The notes beneath the pieces were generated by a model. The model made no database searches. It was given only the letters and a program-made list of their open reading frames with translations, and was not told where the DNA came from. This document shows positions 43,496 through 54,912 of a DNA stretch of 64,000 nucleotides, one piece after another. Origin of the DNA: Acinetobacter cumulans (lineage in GTDB: Bacteria > Pseudomonadota > Gammaproteobacteria > Pseudomonadales > Moraxellaceae). Position numbers and translations under genes: made by a program. Positions within the stretch are counted from its first letter, which is position 1. Each line of letters begins with the position of its first letter. The stretch spans positions 1,674,001-1,738,000 of the forward strand of contig NZ_CP035934.2 of assembly GCF_003024525.3 (NCBI RefSeq), in the 5' to 3' direction.

Positions 43496-43536
43496 TGAAT
43501 CCCTCCCAAACTCCCTTGATACAGGGAGTGGATTTT
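43496..43536. repeat. CCTCC/GGAGG intergenic repeat, copy B
   Basis: AATCCCTCCCAAACTCCCT..AGGGAGTGGATTTT has CTCCCT/AGGGAG arms. On the minus strand it reads TTTGGGAGGGATTC directly before the catD ATG, so the element provides the Shine-Dalgarno sequence of catD. Confidence 0.6.
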
Positions 43537-43543
43537 AAATTAG

Positions 43544-44749
43544 TTAAATTTTTTCTATGATCAAAGCAATCCCTTGACCGACACCAATACACATCGAACA
43601 AAGTGCGAATTTCCCGTTGATTGCTTCGAGTTGATTCAAAGCAGTGGTAACTAAACGTGCGCCTGATGCACCGAGTGGATGTCCAATGGCGATCGCACCA
43701 CCATTCGGGTTGACGCGAGCATCATCATCAGCAAGTCCTAAGTCACGTGTCACTGCAAGTGCTTGGGCTGCAAAAGCTTCATTCAGTTCAATTACATCCA
43801 TTTGTGCAAGTGTTAAGCCAGTTTGCGAAAGCAGCTTTTTAATCGCAGGTGCAGGGCCAAAGCCCATAATCCGAGGTTCAACCCCAACTACTGTTGCAGC
43901 AATCACTTTGGCACGTGGTTTTAAACCATAGCGTGTAACGGCTTCATCAGATGCAATGAGTAGAGCGGCGGCACCATCATTAATGCCAGATGCATTACCT
44001 GCAGTCACTGTTCCATCTGCTTTCACCACAGGTTTAAGTTTTGTTAAAGCTTCAAGTGTGGTTGATGCGCGAGGGTGTTCATCCGTATCAATTACAACAG
44101 GCTCGCCTTTACGCTGAGCGATGTGTACGGGAATAATTTCATTGGCAAAAAAACCACGTGCTTGGGCTGCTGCAGTGCGTAGTTGACTATTCAATGCGAA
44201 TTTGTCTTGATCTTCACGATTGATCTTAAATTGCTCGGCGACATTTTCTGCCGTTTGTGGCATGGTTTCGACACCATACATTTCTTTGAGTTTAGGGTTG
44301 ATAAAGCGCCAACCCATAGTGGTGTCTTCAATTTTTTGAGTACGACCATAGGCTGCTTCAGATTTACCCATAACTAAAGGCGCGCGTGACATTGACTCTA
44401 CACCGCCAGCAATAATCAGATCTACTTCACCCGATTTAATCGCACGTGCAGCCATAGCTACTGCATCAAGAGATGACCCACAAAGGCGGTTTACTGTGGT
44501 AGCAGGGACTTGGTAAGGGACGCCTGCAAGTAGCGCAGACATACGGCCGACATTACGGTTATCTTCACCGGCTTGGTTGGCACAGCCAAAGATAATGTCA
44601 TCTACTTTTTCCCAATTTACAGTTGGGTTGCGTTCCATAATGGCTTTGATTGGCAAAGCACCGAGATCATCTGCACGAATTGGTGCTAAACCACCTGCAT
44701 AGCGGCCGAAAGGTGTACGAATAGCATCAATAATATAGGCATTTTTCAT
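43544..44749 (-). CDS. catF: 3-oxoadipyl-CoA thiolase
   Basis: The 401-residue thiolase has the active-site cysteine in NRLCGSSLDAVAMA (near residue 90), IGHPLGASGARLV near the C-terminus and the final CSMCIGVGQG. It cleaves 3-oxoadipyl-CoA with CoA to succinyl-CoA and acetyl-CoA. The start MKNAYIIDAIRTPFGRYAGG is typical of PcaF/CatF. A 126-bp repeat-rich gap separates it from catJ upstream. Confidence 0.9.
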   Translation of the reverse strand: MKNAYIIDAIRTPFGRYAGGLAPIRADDLGALPIKAIMERNPTVNWEKVDDIIFGCANQAGEDNRNVGRMSALLAGVPYQVPATTVNRLCGSSLDAVAMAARAIKSGEVDLIIAGGVESMSRAPLVMGKSEAAYGRTQKIEDTTMGWRFINPKLKEMYGVETMPQTAENVAEQFKINREDQDKFALNSQLRTAAAQARGFFANEIIPVHIAQRKGEPVVIDTDEHPRASTTLEALTKLKPVVKADGTVTAGNASGINDGAAALLIASDEAVTRYGLKPRAKVIAATVVGVEPRIMGFGPAPAIKKLLSQTGLTLAQMDVIELNEAFAAQALAVTRDLGLADDDARVNPNGGAIAIGHPLGASGARLVTTALNQLEAINGKFALCSMCIGVGQGIALIIEKI

Positions 44750-44769
44750 TTTTTAAATCCTAGAAACAC

Positions 44770-44873
44770 AGCTCCTCCCTTTGTAAAAGGGAGGTTGGGA
44801 GGGATTTACAGGAAGTTAATTTTTATTATTAATCCTCCCTAAATCCCCCCTTTAAAAAAGAGGGAATATTTTG
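44770..44873. repeat. CCTCC/GGAGG intergenic repeat, paired inverted copies
   Basis: Two related blocks face each other: CTCCTCCCTTTGTAAAAGGGAGG..GGGAGGGATTTA (44771-44809) and AATCCTCCCTAAATCCCCCCTTT..AGAGGGAA (44840-44868). About 30 AT-rich bases separate them. Each can fold alone and the two can pair with each other, so the unit looks like a small non-autonomous mobile repeat inserted between catJ and catF. Confidence 0.6.
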
Positions 44874-44875
44874 CT

Positions 44876-45526
44876 TTAAGCAGTCGCATCAATTAGCTTC
44901 GCACCTGTTAGTGACTGTAATTCTTCAAAAGAAAGACCTTCAACTTTTTCAAGAACTTTCATGCCTTCTGAAGTCACATCAATCACACATAAATCAGTAT
45001 AAATTCGGTCTACACACTTCAAGCCTGTCGCTGGGTAATTCAGTTCTGCAACAATCTTTGGTTCACCTTTTTTAGTGACATGATCGGTCGTAATAAAGAC
45101 TTTTTTTGCGCCTACAGCTAAGTCCATTGCACCACCTACAGCAGGAATCGCATCAGGTGCACCAGTGTGCCAATTGGCAAGATCGCCATTTTGTGCAACT
45201 TGGAATGCTCCTAAAACTGCGATGTCTAAGTGACCGCCACGCATCATGGCAAATGAGTCACCATGATGGAAAAATGCACCACCTGTCAGCATCGTGACAA
45301 ATTCTTTGCCTGCATTAATCAGTTCAGGGTCTTCTTGTCCAACCTCGGGCTTTTCACCAAAGGCCAATAAACCATTTTCTGAATGTAAAAATACGTCCTT
45401 ATCTGAAGGCAAGTAGTTGGCAATTTTGGTCGGGAGGCCAATGCCTAAGTTCACATAAGCACCGTCAGGGATATCTTGCGCCACACGTTCAGCAATTTGG
45501 TCGCGAGTTAATTTGGTATAGCTCAT
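44876..45526 (-). CDS. catJ: 3-oxoadipate:succinyl-CoA transferase, beta subunit
   Basis: The 216-residue protein has the family start GAYVNLGIGLPTKIANYL and the catalytic glutamate in the SENGLLAFG motif (near residue 51). It forms the CoA-transferase with catI, transferring CoA from succinyl-CoA to 3-oxoadipate. GGAG lies upstream of its ATG, 14 bp after the catI stop. Confidence 0.9.
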   Translation of the reverse strand: MSYTKLTRDQIAERVAQDIPDGAYVNLGIGLPTKIANYLPSDKDVFLHSENGLLAFGEKPEVGQEDPELINAGKEFVTMLTGGAFFHHGDSFAMMRGGHLDIAVLGAFQVAQNGDLANWHTGAPDAIPAVGGAMDLAVGAKKVFITTDHVTKKGEPKIVAELNYPATGLKCVDRIYTDLCVIDVTSEGMKVLEKVEGLSFEELQSLTGAKLIDATA

Positions 45527-45540
45527 ATAAAAATCTCCAA

Positions 45541-46212
45541 TTACTGTGCAGGTGTGACAGCAACAACGTGCTGTACAAAAATGCCTGGGGTAATAATGTG
45601 CTCGGGGTCTAAAGCACCAAGTTCAACCACTTCAGAAACTTGGGCAATGGTAATATCCGCGGCCATTGCCATAATTGGGCCAAAATTGCGAGCAGATTTG
45701 CGATAAACCAAATTACCCCAACGGTCACCTTGAGAGGCTTTAATCAGTGCAAAATCGGCTTTAATTGGATTTTCTAGCACATAATCTTTGCCTTCATAGT
45801 TCAGCATAGGTTTAGCTTCGGCAAGTAAAGTCCCAAAACCTGTAGGTGTATAAATTGGCCCAAGTCCCATACCTGCAGCTTGTATACGACAGGCAAGGTT
45901 ACCTTGAGGAACCAGCTCAAGCTCAATTTTTCCGGCACGGTATAATTCATCAAAAACCCAAGAGTCAGATTGACGGGGGAAAGAACAAATAATTTTGCGT
46001 ACAGCACCGGCTTTAAGCAATTTGGCAAGGCCGTAATCACCATTACCTGCATTATTATTTACAATCACTAAGTCTTTAATGCCCAGTTCGATCAGGCCAT
46101 CGATCAGTTCTGCTGGCTGTCCTGCCGTACCAAAACCGCCAATCATAATGGTTGAGCCATTTTTGATTTGTGAAAGTACTTCAGTTAATGAAGTCTGACT
46201 TTTATCGATCAT
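45541..46212 (-). CDS. catI: 3-oxoadipate:succinyl-CoA transferase, alpha subunit
   Basis: The 223-residue protein has the glycine-rich motif TIMIGGFGTAGQP (near residue 20), IVNNNAGNGDYGLAKL and a C-terminal PGIFVQHVV. It is the partner subunit of catJ. In A. baylyi ADP1 catI follows catC; here it follows benE, so the cat genes are split around ben. Confidence 0.9.
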   Translation of the reverse strand: MIDKSQTSLTEVLSQIKNGSTIMIGGFGTAGQPAELIDGLIELGIKDLVIVNNNAGNGDYGLAKLLKAGAVRKIICSFPRQSDSWVFDELYRAGKIELELVPQGNLACRIQAAGMGLGPIYTPTGFGTLLAEAKPMLNYEGKDYVLENPIKADFALIKASQGDRWGNLVYRKSARNFGPIMAMAADITIAQVSEVVELGALDPEHIITPGIFVQHVVAVTPAQ

Positions 46213-46225
46213 ATACGTACCTATA

Positions 46226-47458
46226 CTATAAAGTTTTAGAATCTGTTGAGCCTGTCATAGCTGTTTGAGAGGCTATTTTTGTACTCGGTTTACTTAAAAG
46301 CAAATGCGCAATAATCCCGATACAAATCCCCCAAAAAACTGAACTCAGCCCCATAAAATGCATGCCTGAAGCTGTTGCTAAAAATGTAATTAGCGCCGCA
46401 TCTCTTTGACTTTCATCTTTCATCGCCACGGATACATTGGTGGCAATTGCGCCTAAAAGCGCTAGACCTGCAAGGGCTGCAACGAGTTCTTTAGGTAATA
46501 AGCTAAAGAGCAAAACAATGCTTCCAGCAAAGAGACCACCGAAGATGTAAAAAATGCCGTTGGCAATTCCTGCGATGTAGCGTTTGTCTTTAAGTTCATG
46601 TGCATCTTTACCCATGCATAAAGCAGCAGTGATGGATGCGAGAACTATGGTGATTCCGCCGACACATGCGACAGCTAATGACGCTAAGCTGGTCACGGTA
46701 ATAATGGGTTTGGCAGGTGTGTCATAACCGCTGAGTTTCATCATGGCCATGCCTGGTAAAAATTGGCCTGAAAGGCTGACTAAAATCAGGGGAAGGGCTA
46801 AATTAAGTAAGCTGTTGAGTGTCCACTCAGGGCTAATACACTGCGGAATGGCTAAACTGAAGTGGATGTCGACAGGGTTCATTTTGCCAAAGATTAAACT
46901 GAGGACTACGCCTGTCACGAGTACCCAAAGCATGCTATAGCGCGGGTTGAGTCGTTTTGACACTAAAAAAACCAACAGCATGCCAAATACAATCAAGGGC
47001 ATACTGTCGGTGGCATTAAACAGACCAAGTCCAAACTGAAATAAAATACCTGCCATCATGCCTGCAGCGATGGATTGCGGAATCCATTTTAAAAGTTTGT
47101 CGAAATAACCTGTTAATCCAATAATTAAGATCACAATTGCTGCCGTAATGTAGGCAGCGACGGCTTCATTCAAGCTAATATTGGGAAAAAGCGTGACTAA
47201 AAGTGCCGTGCCGGGTGCAGACCAAGCAGTAATCACAGGTACTTTGTATTTGATGGATAAAAAAATACCTGCAACTGCTGCACCAATAGAAATACCCCAG
47301 ATCCATGAGATCATCATCTCAGGTGCAACATCTGCTTTCTGTGCAGCTTGAAAGAAGATAATTAATGGCCCTGAATAGGAAATCAGCACAGCTAAAAATC
47401 CTGCAACAGTTGCTGAAAGTGACCAATCTTCTTTTAATGTTTTCAACAGGGTCGCCAT
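46226..47458 (-). CDS. benE: Benzoate/H+ symporter BenE
   Basis: The membrane protein of about 410 residues has 11-12 hydrophobic segments and BenE-family features (SYSGPLIIFFQAAQ near the start, WIWGISIGAAVAGIFLS, SAPGTALLVTLFPN, NGIFYIFGGLFAGSIV). ATG 47458 is chosen because GGAGG lies 8 bp upstream; the frame starts five codons earlier. BenE takes up benzoate. It is the last ben gene before catI. Confidence 0.85.
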   Translation of the reverse strand: MATLLKTLKEDWSLSATVAGFLAVLISYSGPLIIFFQAAQKADVAPEMMISWIWGISIGAAVAGIFLSIKYKVPVITAWSAPGTALLVTLFPNISLNEAVAAYITAAIVILIIGLTGYFDKLLKWIPQSIAAGMMAGILFQFGLGLFNATDSMPLIVFGMLLVFLVSKRLNPRYSMLWVLVTGVVLSLIFGKMNPVDIHFSLAIPQCISPEWTLNSLLNLALPLILVSLSGQFLPGMAMMKLSGYDTPAKPIITVTSLASLAVACVGGITIVLASITAALCMGKDAHELKDKRYIAGIANGIFYIFGGLFAGSIVLLFSLLPKELVAALAGLALLGAIATNVSVAMKDESQRDAALITFLATASGMHFMGLSSVFWGICIGIIAHLLLSKPSTKIASQTAMTGSTDSKTL

Positions 47459-47505
47459 TGTTGTTGCCTCCATGCTTTCAAAAATGATCCTGAAATCGAT
47501 CAGCT

Positions 47506-48291
47506 TTAGCCCTGATCACCGCCGCCTACTGGAACGACAGTTCCGGTCATATAAGATGATTCATCGGATGCTAAAAATAAGATCGCATTCACTTGCTCTT
47601 GAATCGTGCCGTACCGCCCGAGGAAAGTACGGTCAATGGTTTGATCAACCACTTGCTGCATCCATTGCTTTTCATCATCCGATAATGGATTGGCATTGCG
47701 TGGGACTTTACGTGGCGGCGCTTCTGTACCGCCAGTTGCCACAGCATTCACTCGGATACCATCTTGAGCATGTTCAAAAGCAAGTGCAGCCGTTAAGCCA
47801 TTGATACCGCCTTTGGACGCAGAATAGGGCACACGGTTAATTCCACGTGTCGCAATAGACGACACATTGACAATCGTACCGCGCTGATTTTCGATCATTT
47901 CAGGTAATACCGCACGGCAGCACCACATTGTTGGAAACAGTGAACGGTTCACTTCTTTGATGATTTCATCTTCAGAAAACTCCTGAAATGGTTTCATCCA
48001 AATTGCACCGCCTACGTTATTGATCAGCACATCTACACGGCCATAGGTTGCAATGGCTTGGGCTACGACGAATTCTGCACCTGCAAAAGTCTCAAGATTG
48101 GCTTTAACAATAATGGCATCGCCATCATGCGCTTCAATTTCAGCCAGTGTTTCTTCCACATAGTCAGAAAGATCGGCCAATACAACTTGAGCGCCTTCAC
48201 TTGCAACTTGTAAAGCCACACCGCGTCCAATACCTTGTGCTGCACCGGTCACAATGACCACTTTATTTTCAAAACGGTTGTTATGGTTCAT
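47506..48291 (-). CDS. benD: cis-Benzoate diol dehydrogenase BenD
   Basis: This SDR of 261 residues has TGAAQGIGRGVALQVASEG near the start, NNVGGAIW near 90, serine in NVSSIA and YSASKGG as the catalytic Tyr/Lys motif. It oxidises the cis-diol carboxylate made by BenABC to catechol with loss of CO2. It starts 39 bp after benC. Confidence 0.9.
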   Translation of the reverse strand: MNHNNRFENKVVIVTGAAQGIGRGVALQVASEGAQVVLADLSDYVEETLAEIEAHDGDAIIVKANLETFAGAEFVVAQAIATYGRVDVLINNVGGAIWMKPFQEFSEDEIIKEVNRSLFPTMWCCRAVLPEMIENQRGTIVNVSSIATRGINRVPYSASKGGINGLTAALAFEHAQDGIRVNAVATGGTEAPPRKVPRNANPLSDDEKQWMQQVVDQTIDRTFLGRYGTIQEQVNAILFLASDESSYMTGTVVPVGGGDQG

Positions 48292-48330
48292 TTATGTCTC
48301 TACCTCTATATGTCTAACGTAGTCAGATGC

Positions 48331-49939
<1,609 letters not shown>

Positions 49940-49943
<4 letters not shown>

Positions 49944-51337
49944 GCGCTTTCTCCCATTGCAGAAGCTTCAATTTCTGCCAATTCCTTTTCCGCTTGAATG
50001 GCATGCTTCATCATTTTTAACCAATATTGATGCTGTGCAAGATACAAACCTTCATCTTCAGTTTTAATACCGCTGAGGATTGGTTTGAGTCCAATTTCAT
50101 TGGCGGCTTCATCTGGGCCTTGAATCCAATGTTTTGAACCGCGGCACATATCGTTCCATTCCAGTTCAATGCCTGCATAGCCGGCTTGGCAGGCACGGAA
50201 TTCTTCTAGATCATCTGGTGTTGCCATGCCTGAGGCATTGAAGAAATCTTCATACTGACGGATACGGCGTGCACGTGCATCTGGCGCTTCACCCACAGGG
50301 GCAATACAGTAAATCGTCACTTCAGTTTTATTGACTGAAATTGGACGCAACACTCGGATTTGTGAACCAAACTGATCCATCAAATACACGTTTGGATATA
50401 AACAAAGATTACGTGAACGCTCGATCATCCATTTCGACATCGGTGCGCCAAATTTCTCGGTATATTCTTCAGCTTTAACATAGTTTGGACGGTCTTCTGG
50501 GTTTGCCCATTGTGTCCAAAGCAACATGTGGCCATGTTCAAAGCCATACGAGCCACCGCCTTGTTTACCCCAAGAGCCTGCGCTCATGGCACGAATGTTA
50601 TCGGCTGCTTGCGCTTCTTTACGGTGCTGTGTGGTTGCTGCATAGTTCCAATGCACCGCAGACACGTGGTAACCATCTGCGCCATTTTCGGCAGTCAGTT
50701 TCCAGTTGCCTTCATAGGTATAAGTTGATGAACCGCGCAGCACTTCAAGGCCTTGTTCGGATTGGCCGACGATCATGTCGATAATCTTGCTGGTTTCACC
50801 TAAGTACTCTTCTAGTGAAGGCACATCAGGGTTTAAGCTGCCAAATAGGAAACCTTTATAACTTTCAAAGCGTGCAACTTTCTTTAAGTCATGCGAACCA
50901 TCTTGGTTAAAACAGTCTGAATAACCTGCTTCAGATGGATCTTTGACTTTCAGCAATTTTCCTGAGTTGTTAAATGTCCAGCCGTGGAAAGGGCAAGTGT
51001 AAGTTGCTTTGTTGCCTTTTTTATGACGGCAAAGCTGTGCGCCGCGGTGTGAGCAAGCATTGATCATGGCATTCAGTTCACCTTGGCGGTTACGCGCAAT
51101 GATGATCGGCTGACGGCCAGTATAGGTGGTGTAGAAATCGTTATTATTTGGAATTTGGCTTTCGTGTGCCAAGTACACCCAGTTGCCTTCAAAGATGTAT
51201 TTCATCTCTAGGTCAAACAGGGCTTGATCTGTAAATACAGAACGATGAAGTTTAAATTCACCACTTTCAAAATCGTCTACAAGTAATTCATCTATACGAT
51301 CGAGGTGGCTGGTATTTATGACTGGAATACGTGGCAT
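49940..51337 (-). CDS. benA: Benzoate 1,2-dioxygenase large subunit BenA
   Basis: The protein of about 465 residues has a Rieske domain ([14 protein letters not shown] and CPFHGWTF near residues 96-120) and the mononuclear iron site [13 protein letters not shown] near 220. It forms the cis-1,2-dihydrodiol of benzoate with O2. ATG 51337 with GGAGAAAGGAT upstream is chosen over the frame start at 51358. The 93-bp gap to catA holds no BenM-like site. Confidence 0.9.
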
Positions 51338-51430
51338 ATCCTTTCTCCAACTTTCCAAATTTGGGGGAAGTCACTCAAATGTCATGACAATGTCATCCTG
51401 CAGACATCTGAGTTTCCTAATCTATGGGTA

Positions 51431-52351
51431 TTAAGCGCTAGCGCGACGGCGGTCAACTTCTGTTGATGGAGCTTCTGTTTGCTCTTTCACCAACTCAACA
51501 TTGAACGTGATGTGTTTAAACGGTTGGTTTAAACCACGGCGGGTAATTTCAGCTTCGTCAGTGACATCAACAGCCGTTGCAACGAGACCTTCACGGGTTG
51601 CAAAAGCGAAGTCGTCCCATAGGTATTGATCACCTTCGATGTTGAATTGAGTCGTTAGCTTGCGGTAGCCTGGTGCAGAAATAAAATAATGCACATGAGA
51701 TGGACGGTTGCCATGACGGCCAAGTTTGTCTAATACAAATTGTGTTGTGCCTTCAGGCGGACAGCCATAGCCAACAGGCATCGTTGTTTGTGCAATATAT
51801 TTGCCGTCTTGATCACTAAAAATTGTGCGACGTAGATTGAAGTCAGATTGTGACTTATCAAAGAAAGAGTAGTTACCTAAGCTGTTGGCATGCCAGATTT
51901 CAACTTTTGCACCTTCAATGATATTGCCTGCAGTATCCTTCACTGTACCTTCAATAAATAAAGTTGGAATCTTATCTGTTTCAGTACCATCGTCCATACG
52001 AGCAAAGCCAACAGATTCAGGTGCACCTGCAACATAAAGCGGGCCTTCAATGGTACGCGGCGTACCGCCTGTAATACCTGCTTTGGCATCTGCTTCATCG
52101 GCACGTAAGTCTAGGTAATGTTCTAGGCCAAGGCCTGCTGCCAATAAGCCTAATTCATTGGCCTGACCTGCATCGGTAAAATATTCCAAACCTTTCCACA
52201 GTTCTGATTGTGAAATATCTAAGTCTTCAATGGCCTGAAATAAATCACCTAAAAGGCGTACAACAACTTGCTGAACACGTGCATCTACAGGTTTGGTTGC
52301 CGTATCTATATTCATTGTTTTGACTAAAGTATCAATGTCTTGACGGTTCAT
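51431..52351 (-). CDS. catA: Catechol 1,2-dioxygenase CatA
   Basis: The 306-residue intradiol dioxygenase has GTPRTIEGPLYVAGAPES near residue 95, PNAKVEIWHAN-type sequence (GAKVEIWHANSLGNYSFFD with a Tyr ligand), RRTIFSDQDGKY, PVGYGCPPEGTTQ and RPSHVHYFISAPG with the His ligands. It cleaves catechol to cis,cis-muconate with Fe(III). ATG 52351 with AAGGAG upstream is preferred; the frame extends 23 codons upstream without a site. Confidence 0.9.
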   Translation of the reverse strand: MNRQDIDTLVKTMNIDTATKPVDARVQQVVVRLLGDLFQAIEDLDISQSELWKGLEYFTDAGQANELGLLAAGLGLEHYLDLRADEADAKAGITGGTPRTIEGPLYVAGAPESVGFARMDDGTETDKIPTLFIEGTVKDTAGNIIEGAKVEIWHANSLGNYSFFDKSQSDFNLRRTIFSDQDGKYIAQTTMPVGYGCPPEGTTQFVLDKLGRHGNRPSHVHYFISAPGYRKLTTQFNIEGDQYLWDDFAFATREGLVATAVDVTDEAEITRRGLNQPFKHITFNVELVKEQTEAPSTEVDRRRASA

Positions 52352-52461
52352 ACTATTGCTCCTTAAGTATGTTTTTTGGGTGGCTGATGTGATTTTTATA
52401 ATTTCACTTGGCTGCCACATTCCTTGTTAAATAACCCTTAGGATGTGATTGACTGTTTTAA

Positions 52462-52752
52462 TTAACTGTCATTGTCACGGATAGAAGATGGATGACGGTT
52501 TAAAGCCATTACTTCAATATTCATGTAGGGATATAGCGGTAGACCCTGCAAAATGTTGTGCAGTTCTTCATTGCTTTCCACATCAAAAATACTGATGTTC
52601 GAGTACTGGCCTGTAATACGCCAAATGTGACGCCACTTACCTTGAGTCTGCAATTCTTGTGAATAGGCTTTTTCTACAGCCTTAATTTCATTTGCTTTTT
52701 CCGCTGGCATGTCCAGAGGAATATTCACGTCCATTCGTACTTGAAAAAGCAT
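52462..52752 (-). CDS. catC: Muconolactone delta-isomerase CatC
   Basis: The 96-residue protein matches CatC throughout: LFQVRMDVNIPLDMP at the start, WRHIWRITGQYSNISIFDV near residue 41 and LPLYPYMNIEV near the end. It converts muconolactone to 3-oxoadipate enol-lactone. ATG 52752 has AGGAG upstream, 20 bp after the catB stop. Confidence 0.95.
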   Translation of the reverse strand: MLFQVRMDVNIPLDMPAEKANEIKAVEKAYSQELQTQGKWRHIWRITGQYSNISIFDVESNEELHNILQGLPLYPYMNIEVMALNRHPSSIRDNDS

Positions 52753-52772
52753 GTGAAGCTCCTGATTTAAGT

Positions 52773-53882
52773 TTATTTGCGACGCAAGTTATCAAGTTTG
52801 TCTTGATCTAACTCAATGCCTAAACCTGATGTTTTTGGCACAGCAAGTTCAAAATTTTGATATTGCAAAGGGGTTTTTAAAATTTCTTCGGTAAGCAACA
52901 ACGGGCCAAAAAGTTCTGTTCCTGCGGCCAAATTTTCAAAGGTTGAAAATAAATGCGCAGATGCAATTGTCCCGATAGGGCCTTCTAACATGGTGCCGCC
53001 ATAAAGATCGATTCCTGCCAAATTGGCAATGGTGGCAACATCTTTAGCTTCTAAAAGTCCACCAGACTGCGCAACTTTGACTGCAAATACGGAGGCGGCA
53101 TTGGTACGTGCAAGGCGATACGCCGAACTTGGACCCATTAAAGATTCATCCGCCATAATGGCAATATCGAAACGGCGACTTAGGCGTTGCATGGCATCAA
53201 TATTGTCAATTGCACAAGGTTGCTCAATGAGATCAACACCACCATCTTGTAAAAGCTGTATGCCTTTAAGGGCATCAAGTTCTGACCACGCACGGTTTAC
53301 ATCTACGCGAATCGAAATATCTGTACCTAAAGCTTGTTTAATCGCAAGCACATGCTCAACATCTGCTTCTACAGGACGTGAACCAATTTTGAGTTTGAAT
53401 GTATTGTGACGTTTAATCGCTATCATTTTTTGCGCTTCGGCAATATCTTTGCTGGTATCACCAGAAGCCAACACCCAAAGCACAGGTACACTTTCACGTA
53501 AACGGCCACCCAATAACTCCGATAGCGGTAGATTCAAACGCTGTGCTTGAATATCTAAAAGTGCAGTTTGAATGGCGCATTTCGCAAAACGGTTACCGTT
53601 AATATTTTTTTTCAACACGCGCATAATTTGCGCAATGTTGTGTACTTTTAAAGTTTTAAGTAATGGTGAAAAATAAGTGTCAATATTGGTTTTGATGCTT
53701 TCAGGACTTTCTTCACCATAACCTAAGCCACCAATGGTGGTTGCTTCGCCCCAACCGACAAATCCATCTTCAGTGGTAATTTTAATTAGAACCAAAGTTT
53801 GGGTTTGCATCGTCGCCACCGCCATTTTGTGTGGGCGGATGGTCGGGATTTCGACTAAAAGTGTTTCGACTGATTTGTACAT
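52773..53882 (-). CDS. catB: Muconate cycloisomerase CatB
   Basis: The protein of about 369 residues is an enolase-superfamily muconate-lactonising enzyme: KLKIGSRPVEADVEHV (KxK near residue 167), VDVNRAWSELDA and IEQPCAIDN with metal ligands, MADESLMGPSSA near 250 and FAVKVAQSGGLLEAK. It converts cis,cis-muconate to muconolactone. ATG 53882 (MYKSVETLLV) is preferred over the frame start at 53897. It is the first gene of the catBCA-ben-catIJFD run and faces the regulator. Confidence 0.95.
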   Translation of the reverse strand: MYKSVETLLVEIPTIRPHKMAVATMQTQTLVLIKITTEDGFVGWGEATTIGGLGYGEESPESIKTNIDTYFSPLLKTLKVHNIAQIMRVLKKNINGNRFAKCAIQTALLDIQAQRLNLPLSELLGGRLRESVPVLWVLASGDTSKDIAEAQKMIAIKRHNTFKLKIGSRPVEADVEHVLAIKQALGTDISIRVDVNRAWSELDALKGIQLLQDGGVDLIEQPCAIDNIDAMQRLSRRFDIAIMADESLMGPSSAYRLARTNAASVFAVKVAQSGGLLEAKDVATIANLAGIDLYGGTMLEGPIGTIASAHLFSTFENLAAGTELFGPLLLTEEILKTPLQYQNFELAVPKTSGLGIELDQDKLDNLRRK

Positions 53883-53922
53883 GTTTACTCTTCGCAAACT
53901 TGCGTTTTATGGCTCTTGTGAT

Positions 53923-53989
53923 ATACCTTAAAAGAATAAAATTTGACTGTCGAAGATCAAATTTGCATTTTTATATACATAAAAGGTAT
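53923..53989. promoter_or_regulatory. BenM/CatM operator pair in the catB-regulator intergenic region
   Basis: A perfect site ATAC-N7-GTAT (53975-53989) lies 8 bp before the regulator ATG. A second site reads ATTC-N7-GTAT on the minus strand (53923-53937). These match the known high-affinity and secondary BenM/CatM sites. No other perfect copy was noticed in the cluster, including upstream of benA. Confidence 0.75.
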
Positions 53990-53997
53990 GGAATTGA

Positions 53998-54912
53998 ATG
54001 GAACTCAGACACCTTCGCTATTTTGTTGCAGTTGTAGAGGAGCAAAGCTTTACCAAAGCTTCTGAAAAATTATTTATTGCTCAACCGCCTTTGAGCCGTC
54101 AAATTCAGAACCTTGAAGCAGAGCTTGGTATACAGCTTTTTGAGCGTGGAAGCCGCCCATTAAAGACCACGGAAGCAGGGCAATTTTTCTATCAGCATGC
54201 TGTTAAACTTTTGTCTAATGCTGAAGAAATAAAAACCATGGCACAGCGTATTGGACTGGTCGAAAAAACAGTGACAATGGGTTTTGTAGGCTCTTTGCTT
54301 TATGGTTTATTGCCCAAAATTGTGTATTTGTTTCGCAAGCAACATCCAAATTTGAAAATTGAGCTCATTGAAATGAGCACCAAAGACCAAATTTCGGCTT
54401 TAAAAGAGGGGCGTATTGATGTTGGATTTGGACGGTTAAGAATTTCAGATTCAGCTGTGCGTCGGGTCTTATTAAGAGAAGAACCTTTAATGTTGGCCGT
54501 ACATGCCAGCCATCCTTTAGCCGAGCAAGCACAAGGCGTGTATTTGGCAGATATTGTCGATGAACATATGTTTTTATATCCAAGCCATCCAAAACCCAAC
54601 TTTTCCACACAAGTCAGACATTTGTTTGCTGAACATAGTTTAGACCCCAAAAATTTAAAGGAAGTCCGTGAAATTCAGTTGGCGCTAGGGTTGGTGGCAG
54701 CAGGAGAAGGTTGCTGTGTAGTGCCTGAAAGTGCACAAACCATTAAATTTCCGCATTTACATTATTTACCTATCCTTGATGATTCGGCGGTGAGTCCTAT
54801 TTTTCTTGCTATTCGAAGTATGGATGAAAGCGATGATATTCGCTCCTTATTTGATTGTATTTATCAAGTATATGACTTAGAAGCGATTAGCTACGACAGA
54901 GCAACCATTTAA
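53998..54912 (+). CDS. benM: LysR-family regulator of benzoate/catechol degradation (BenM/CatM-like)
   Basis: The 304-residue LysR protein has the MELRHLRYFVAVVEEQSFTKA start, QPPLSRQIQNLE helix and the GFVGSLLYGLLP effector region of the BenM/CatM pair. Residue 160 is Arg and the residue aligned with BenM 293 is Tyr (Y292). These are the BenM-type residues linked to benzoate binding, while CatM has His and Phe. It likely responds to muconate and benzoate and controls catB and the downstream genes. It is the only such regulator here. Confidence 0.85.
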   Translation: MELRHLRYFVAVVEEQSFTKASEKLFIAQPPLSRQIQNLEAELGIQLFERGSRPLKTTEAGQFFYQHAVKLLSNAEEIKTMAQRIGLVEKTVTMGFVGSLLYGLLPKIVYLFRKQHPNLKIELIEMSTKDQISALKEGRIDVGFGRLRISDSAVRRVLLREEPLMLAVHASHPLAEQAQGVYLADIVDEHMFLYPSHPKPNFSTQVRHLFAEHSLDPKNLKEVREIQLALGLVAAGEGCCVVPESAQTIKFPHLHYLPILDDSAVSPIFLAIRSMDESDDIRSLFDCIYQVYDLEAISYDRATI

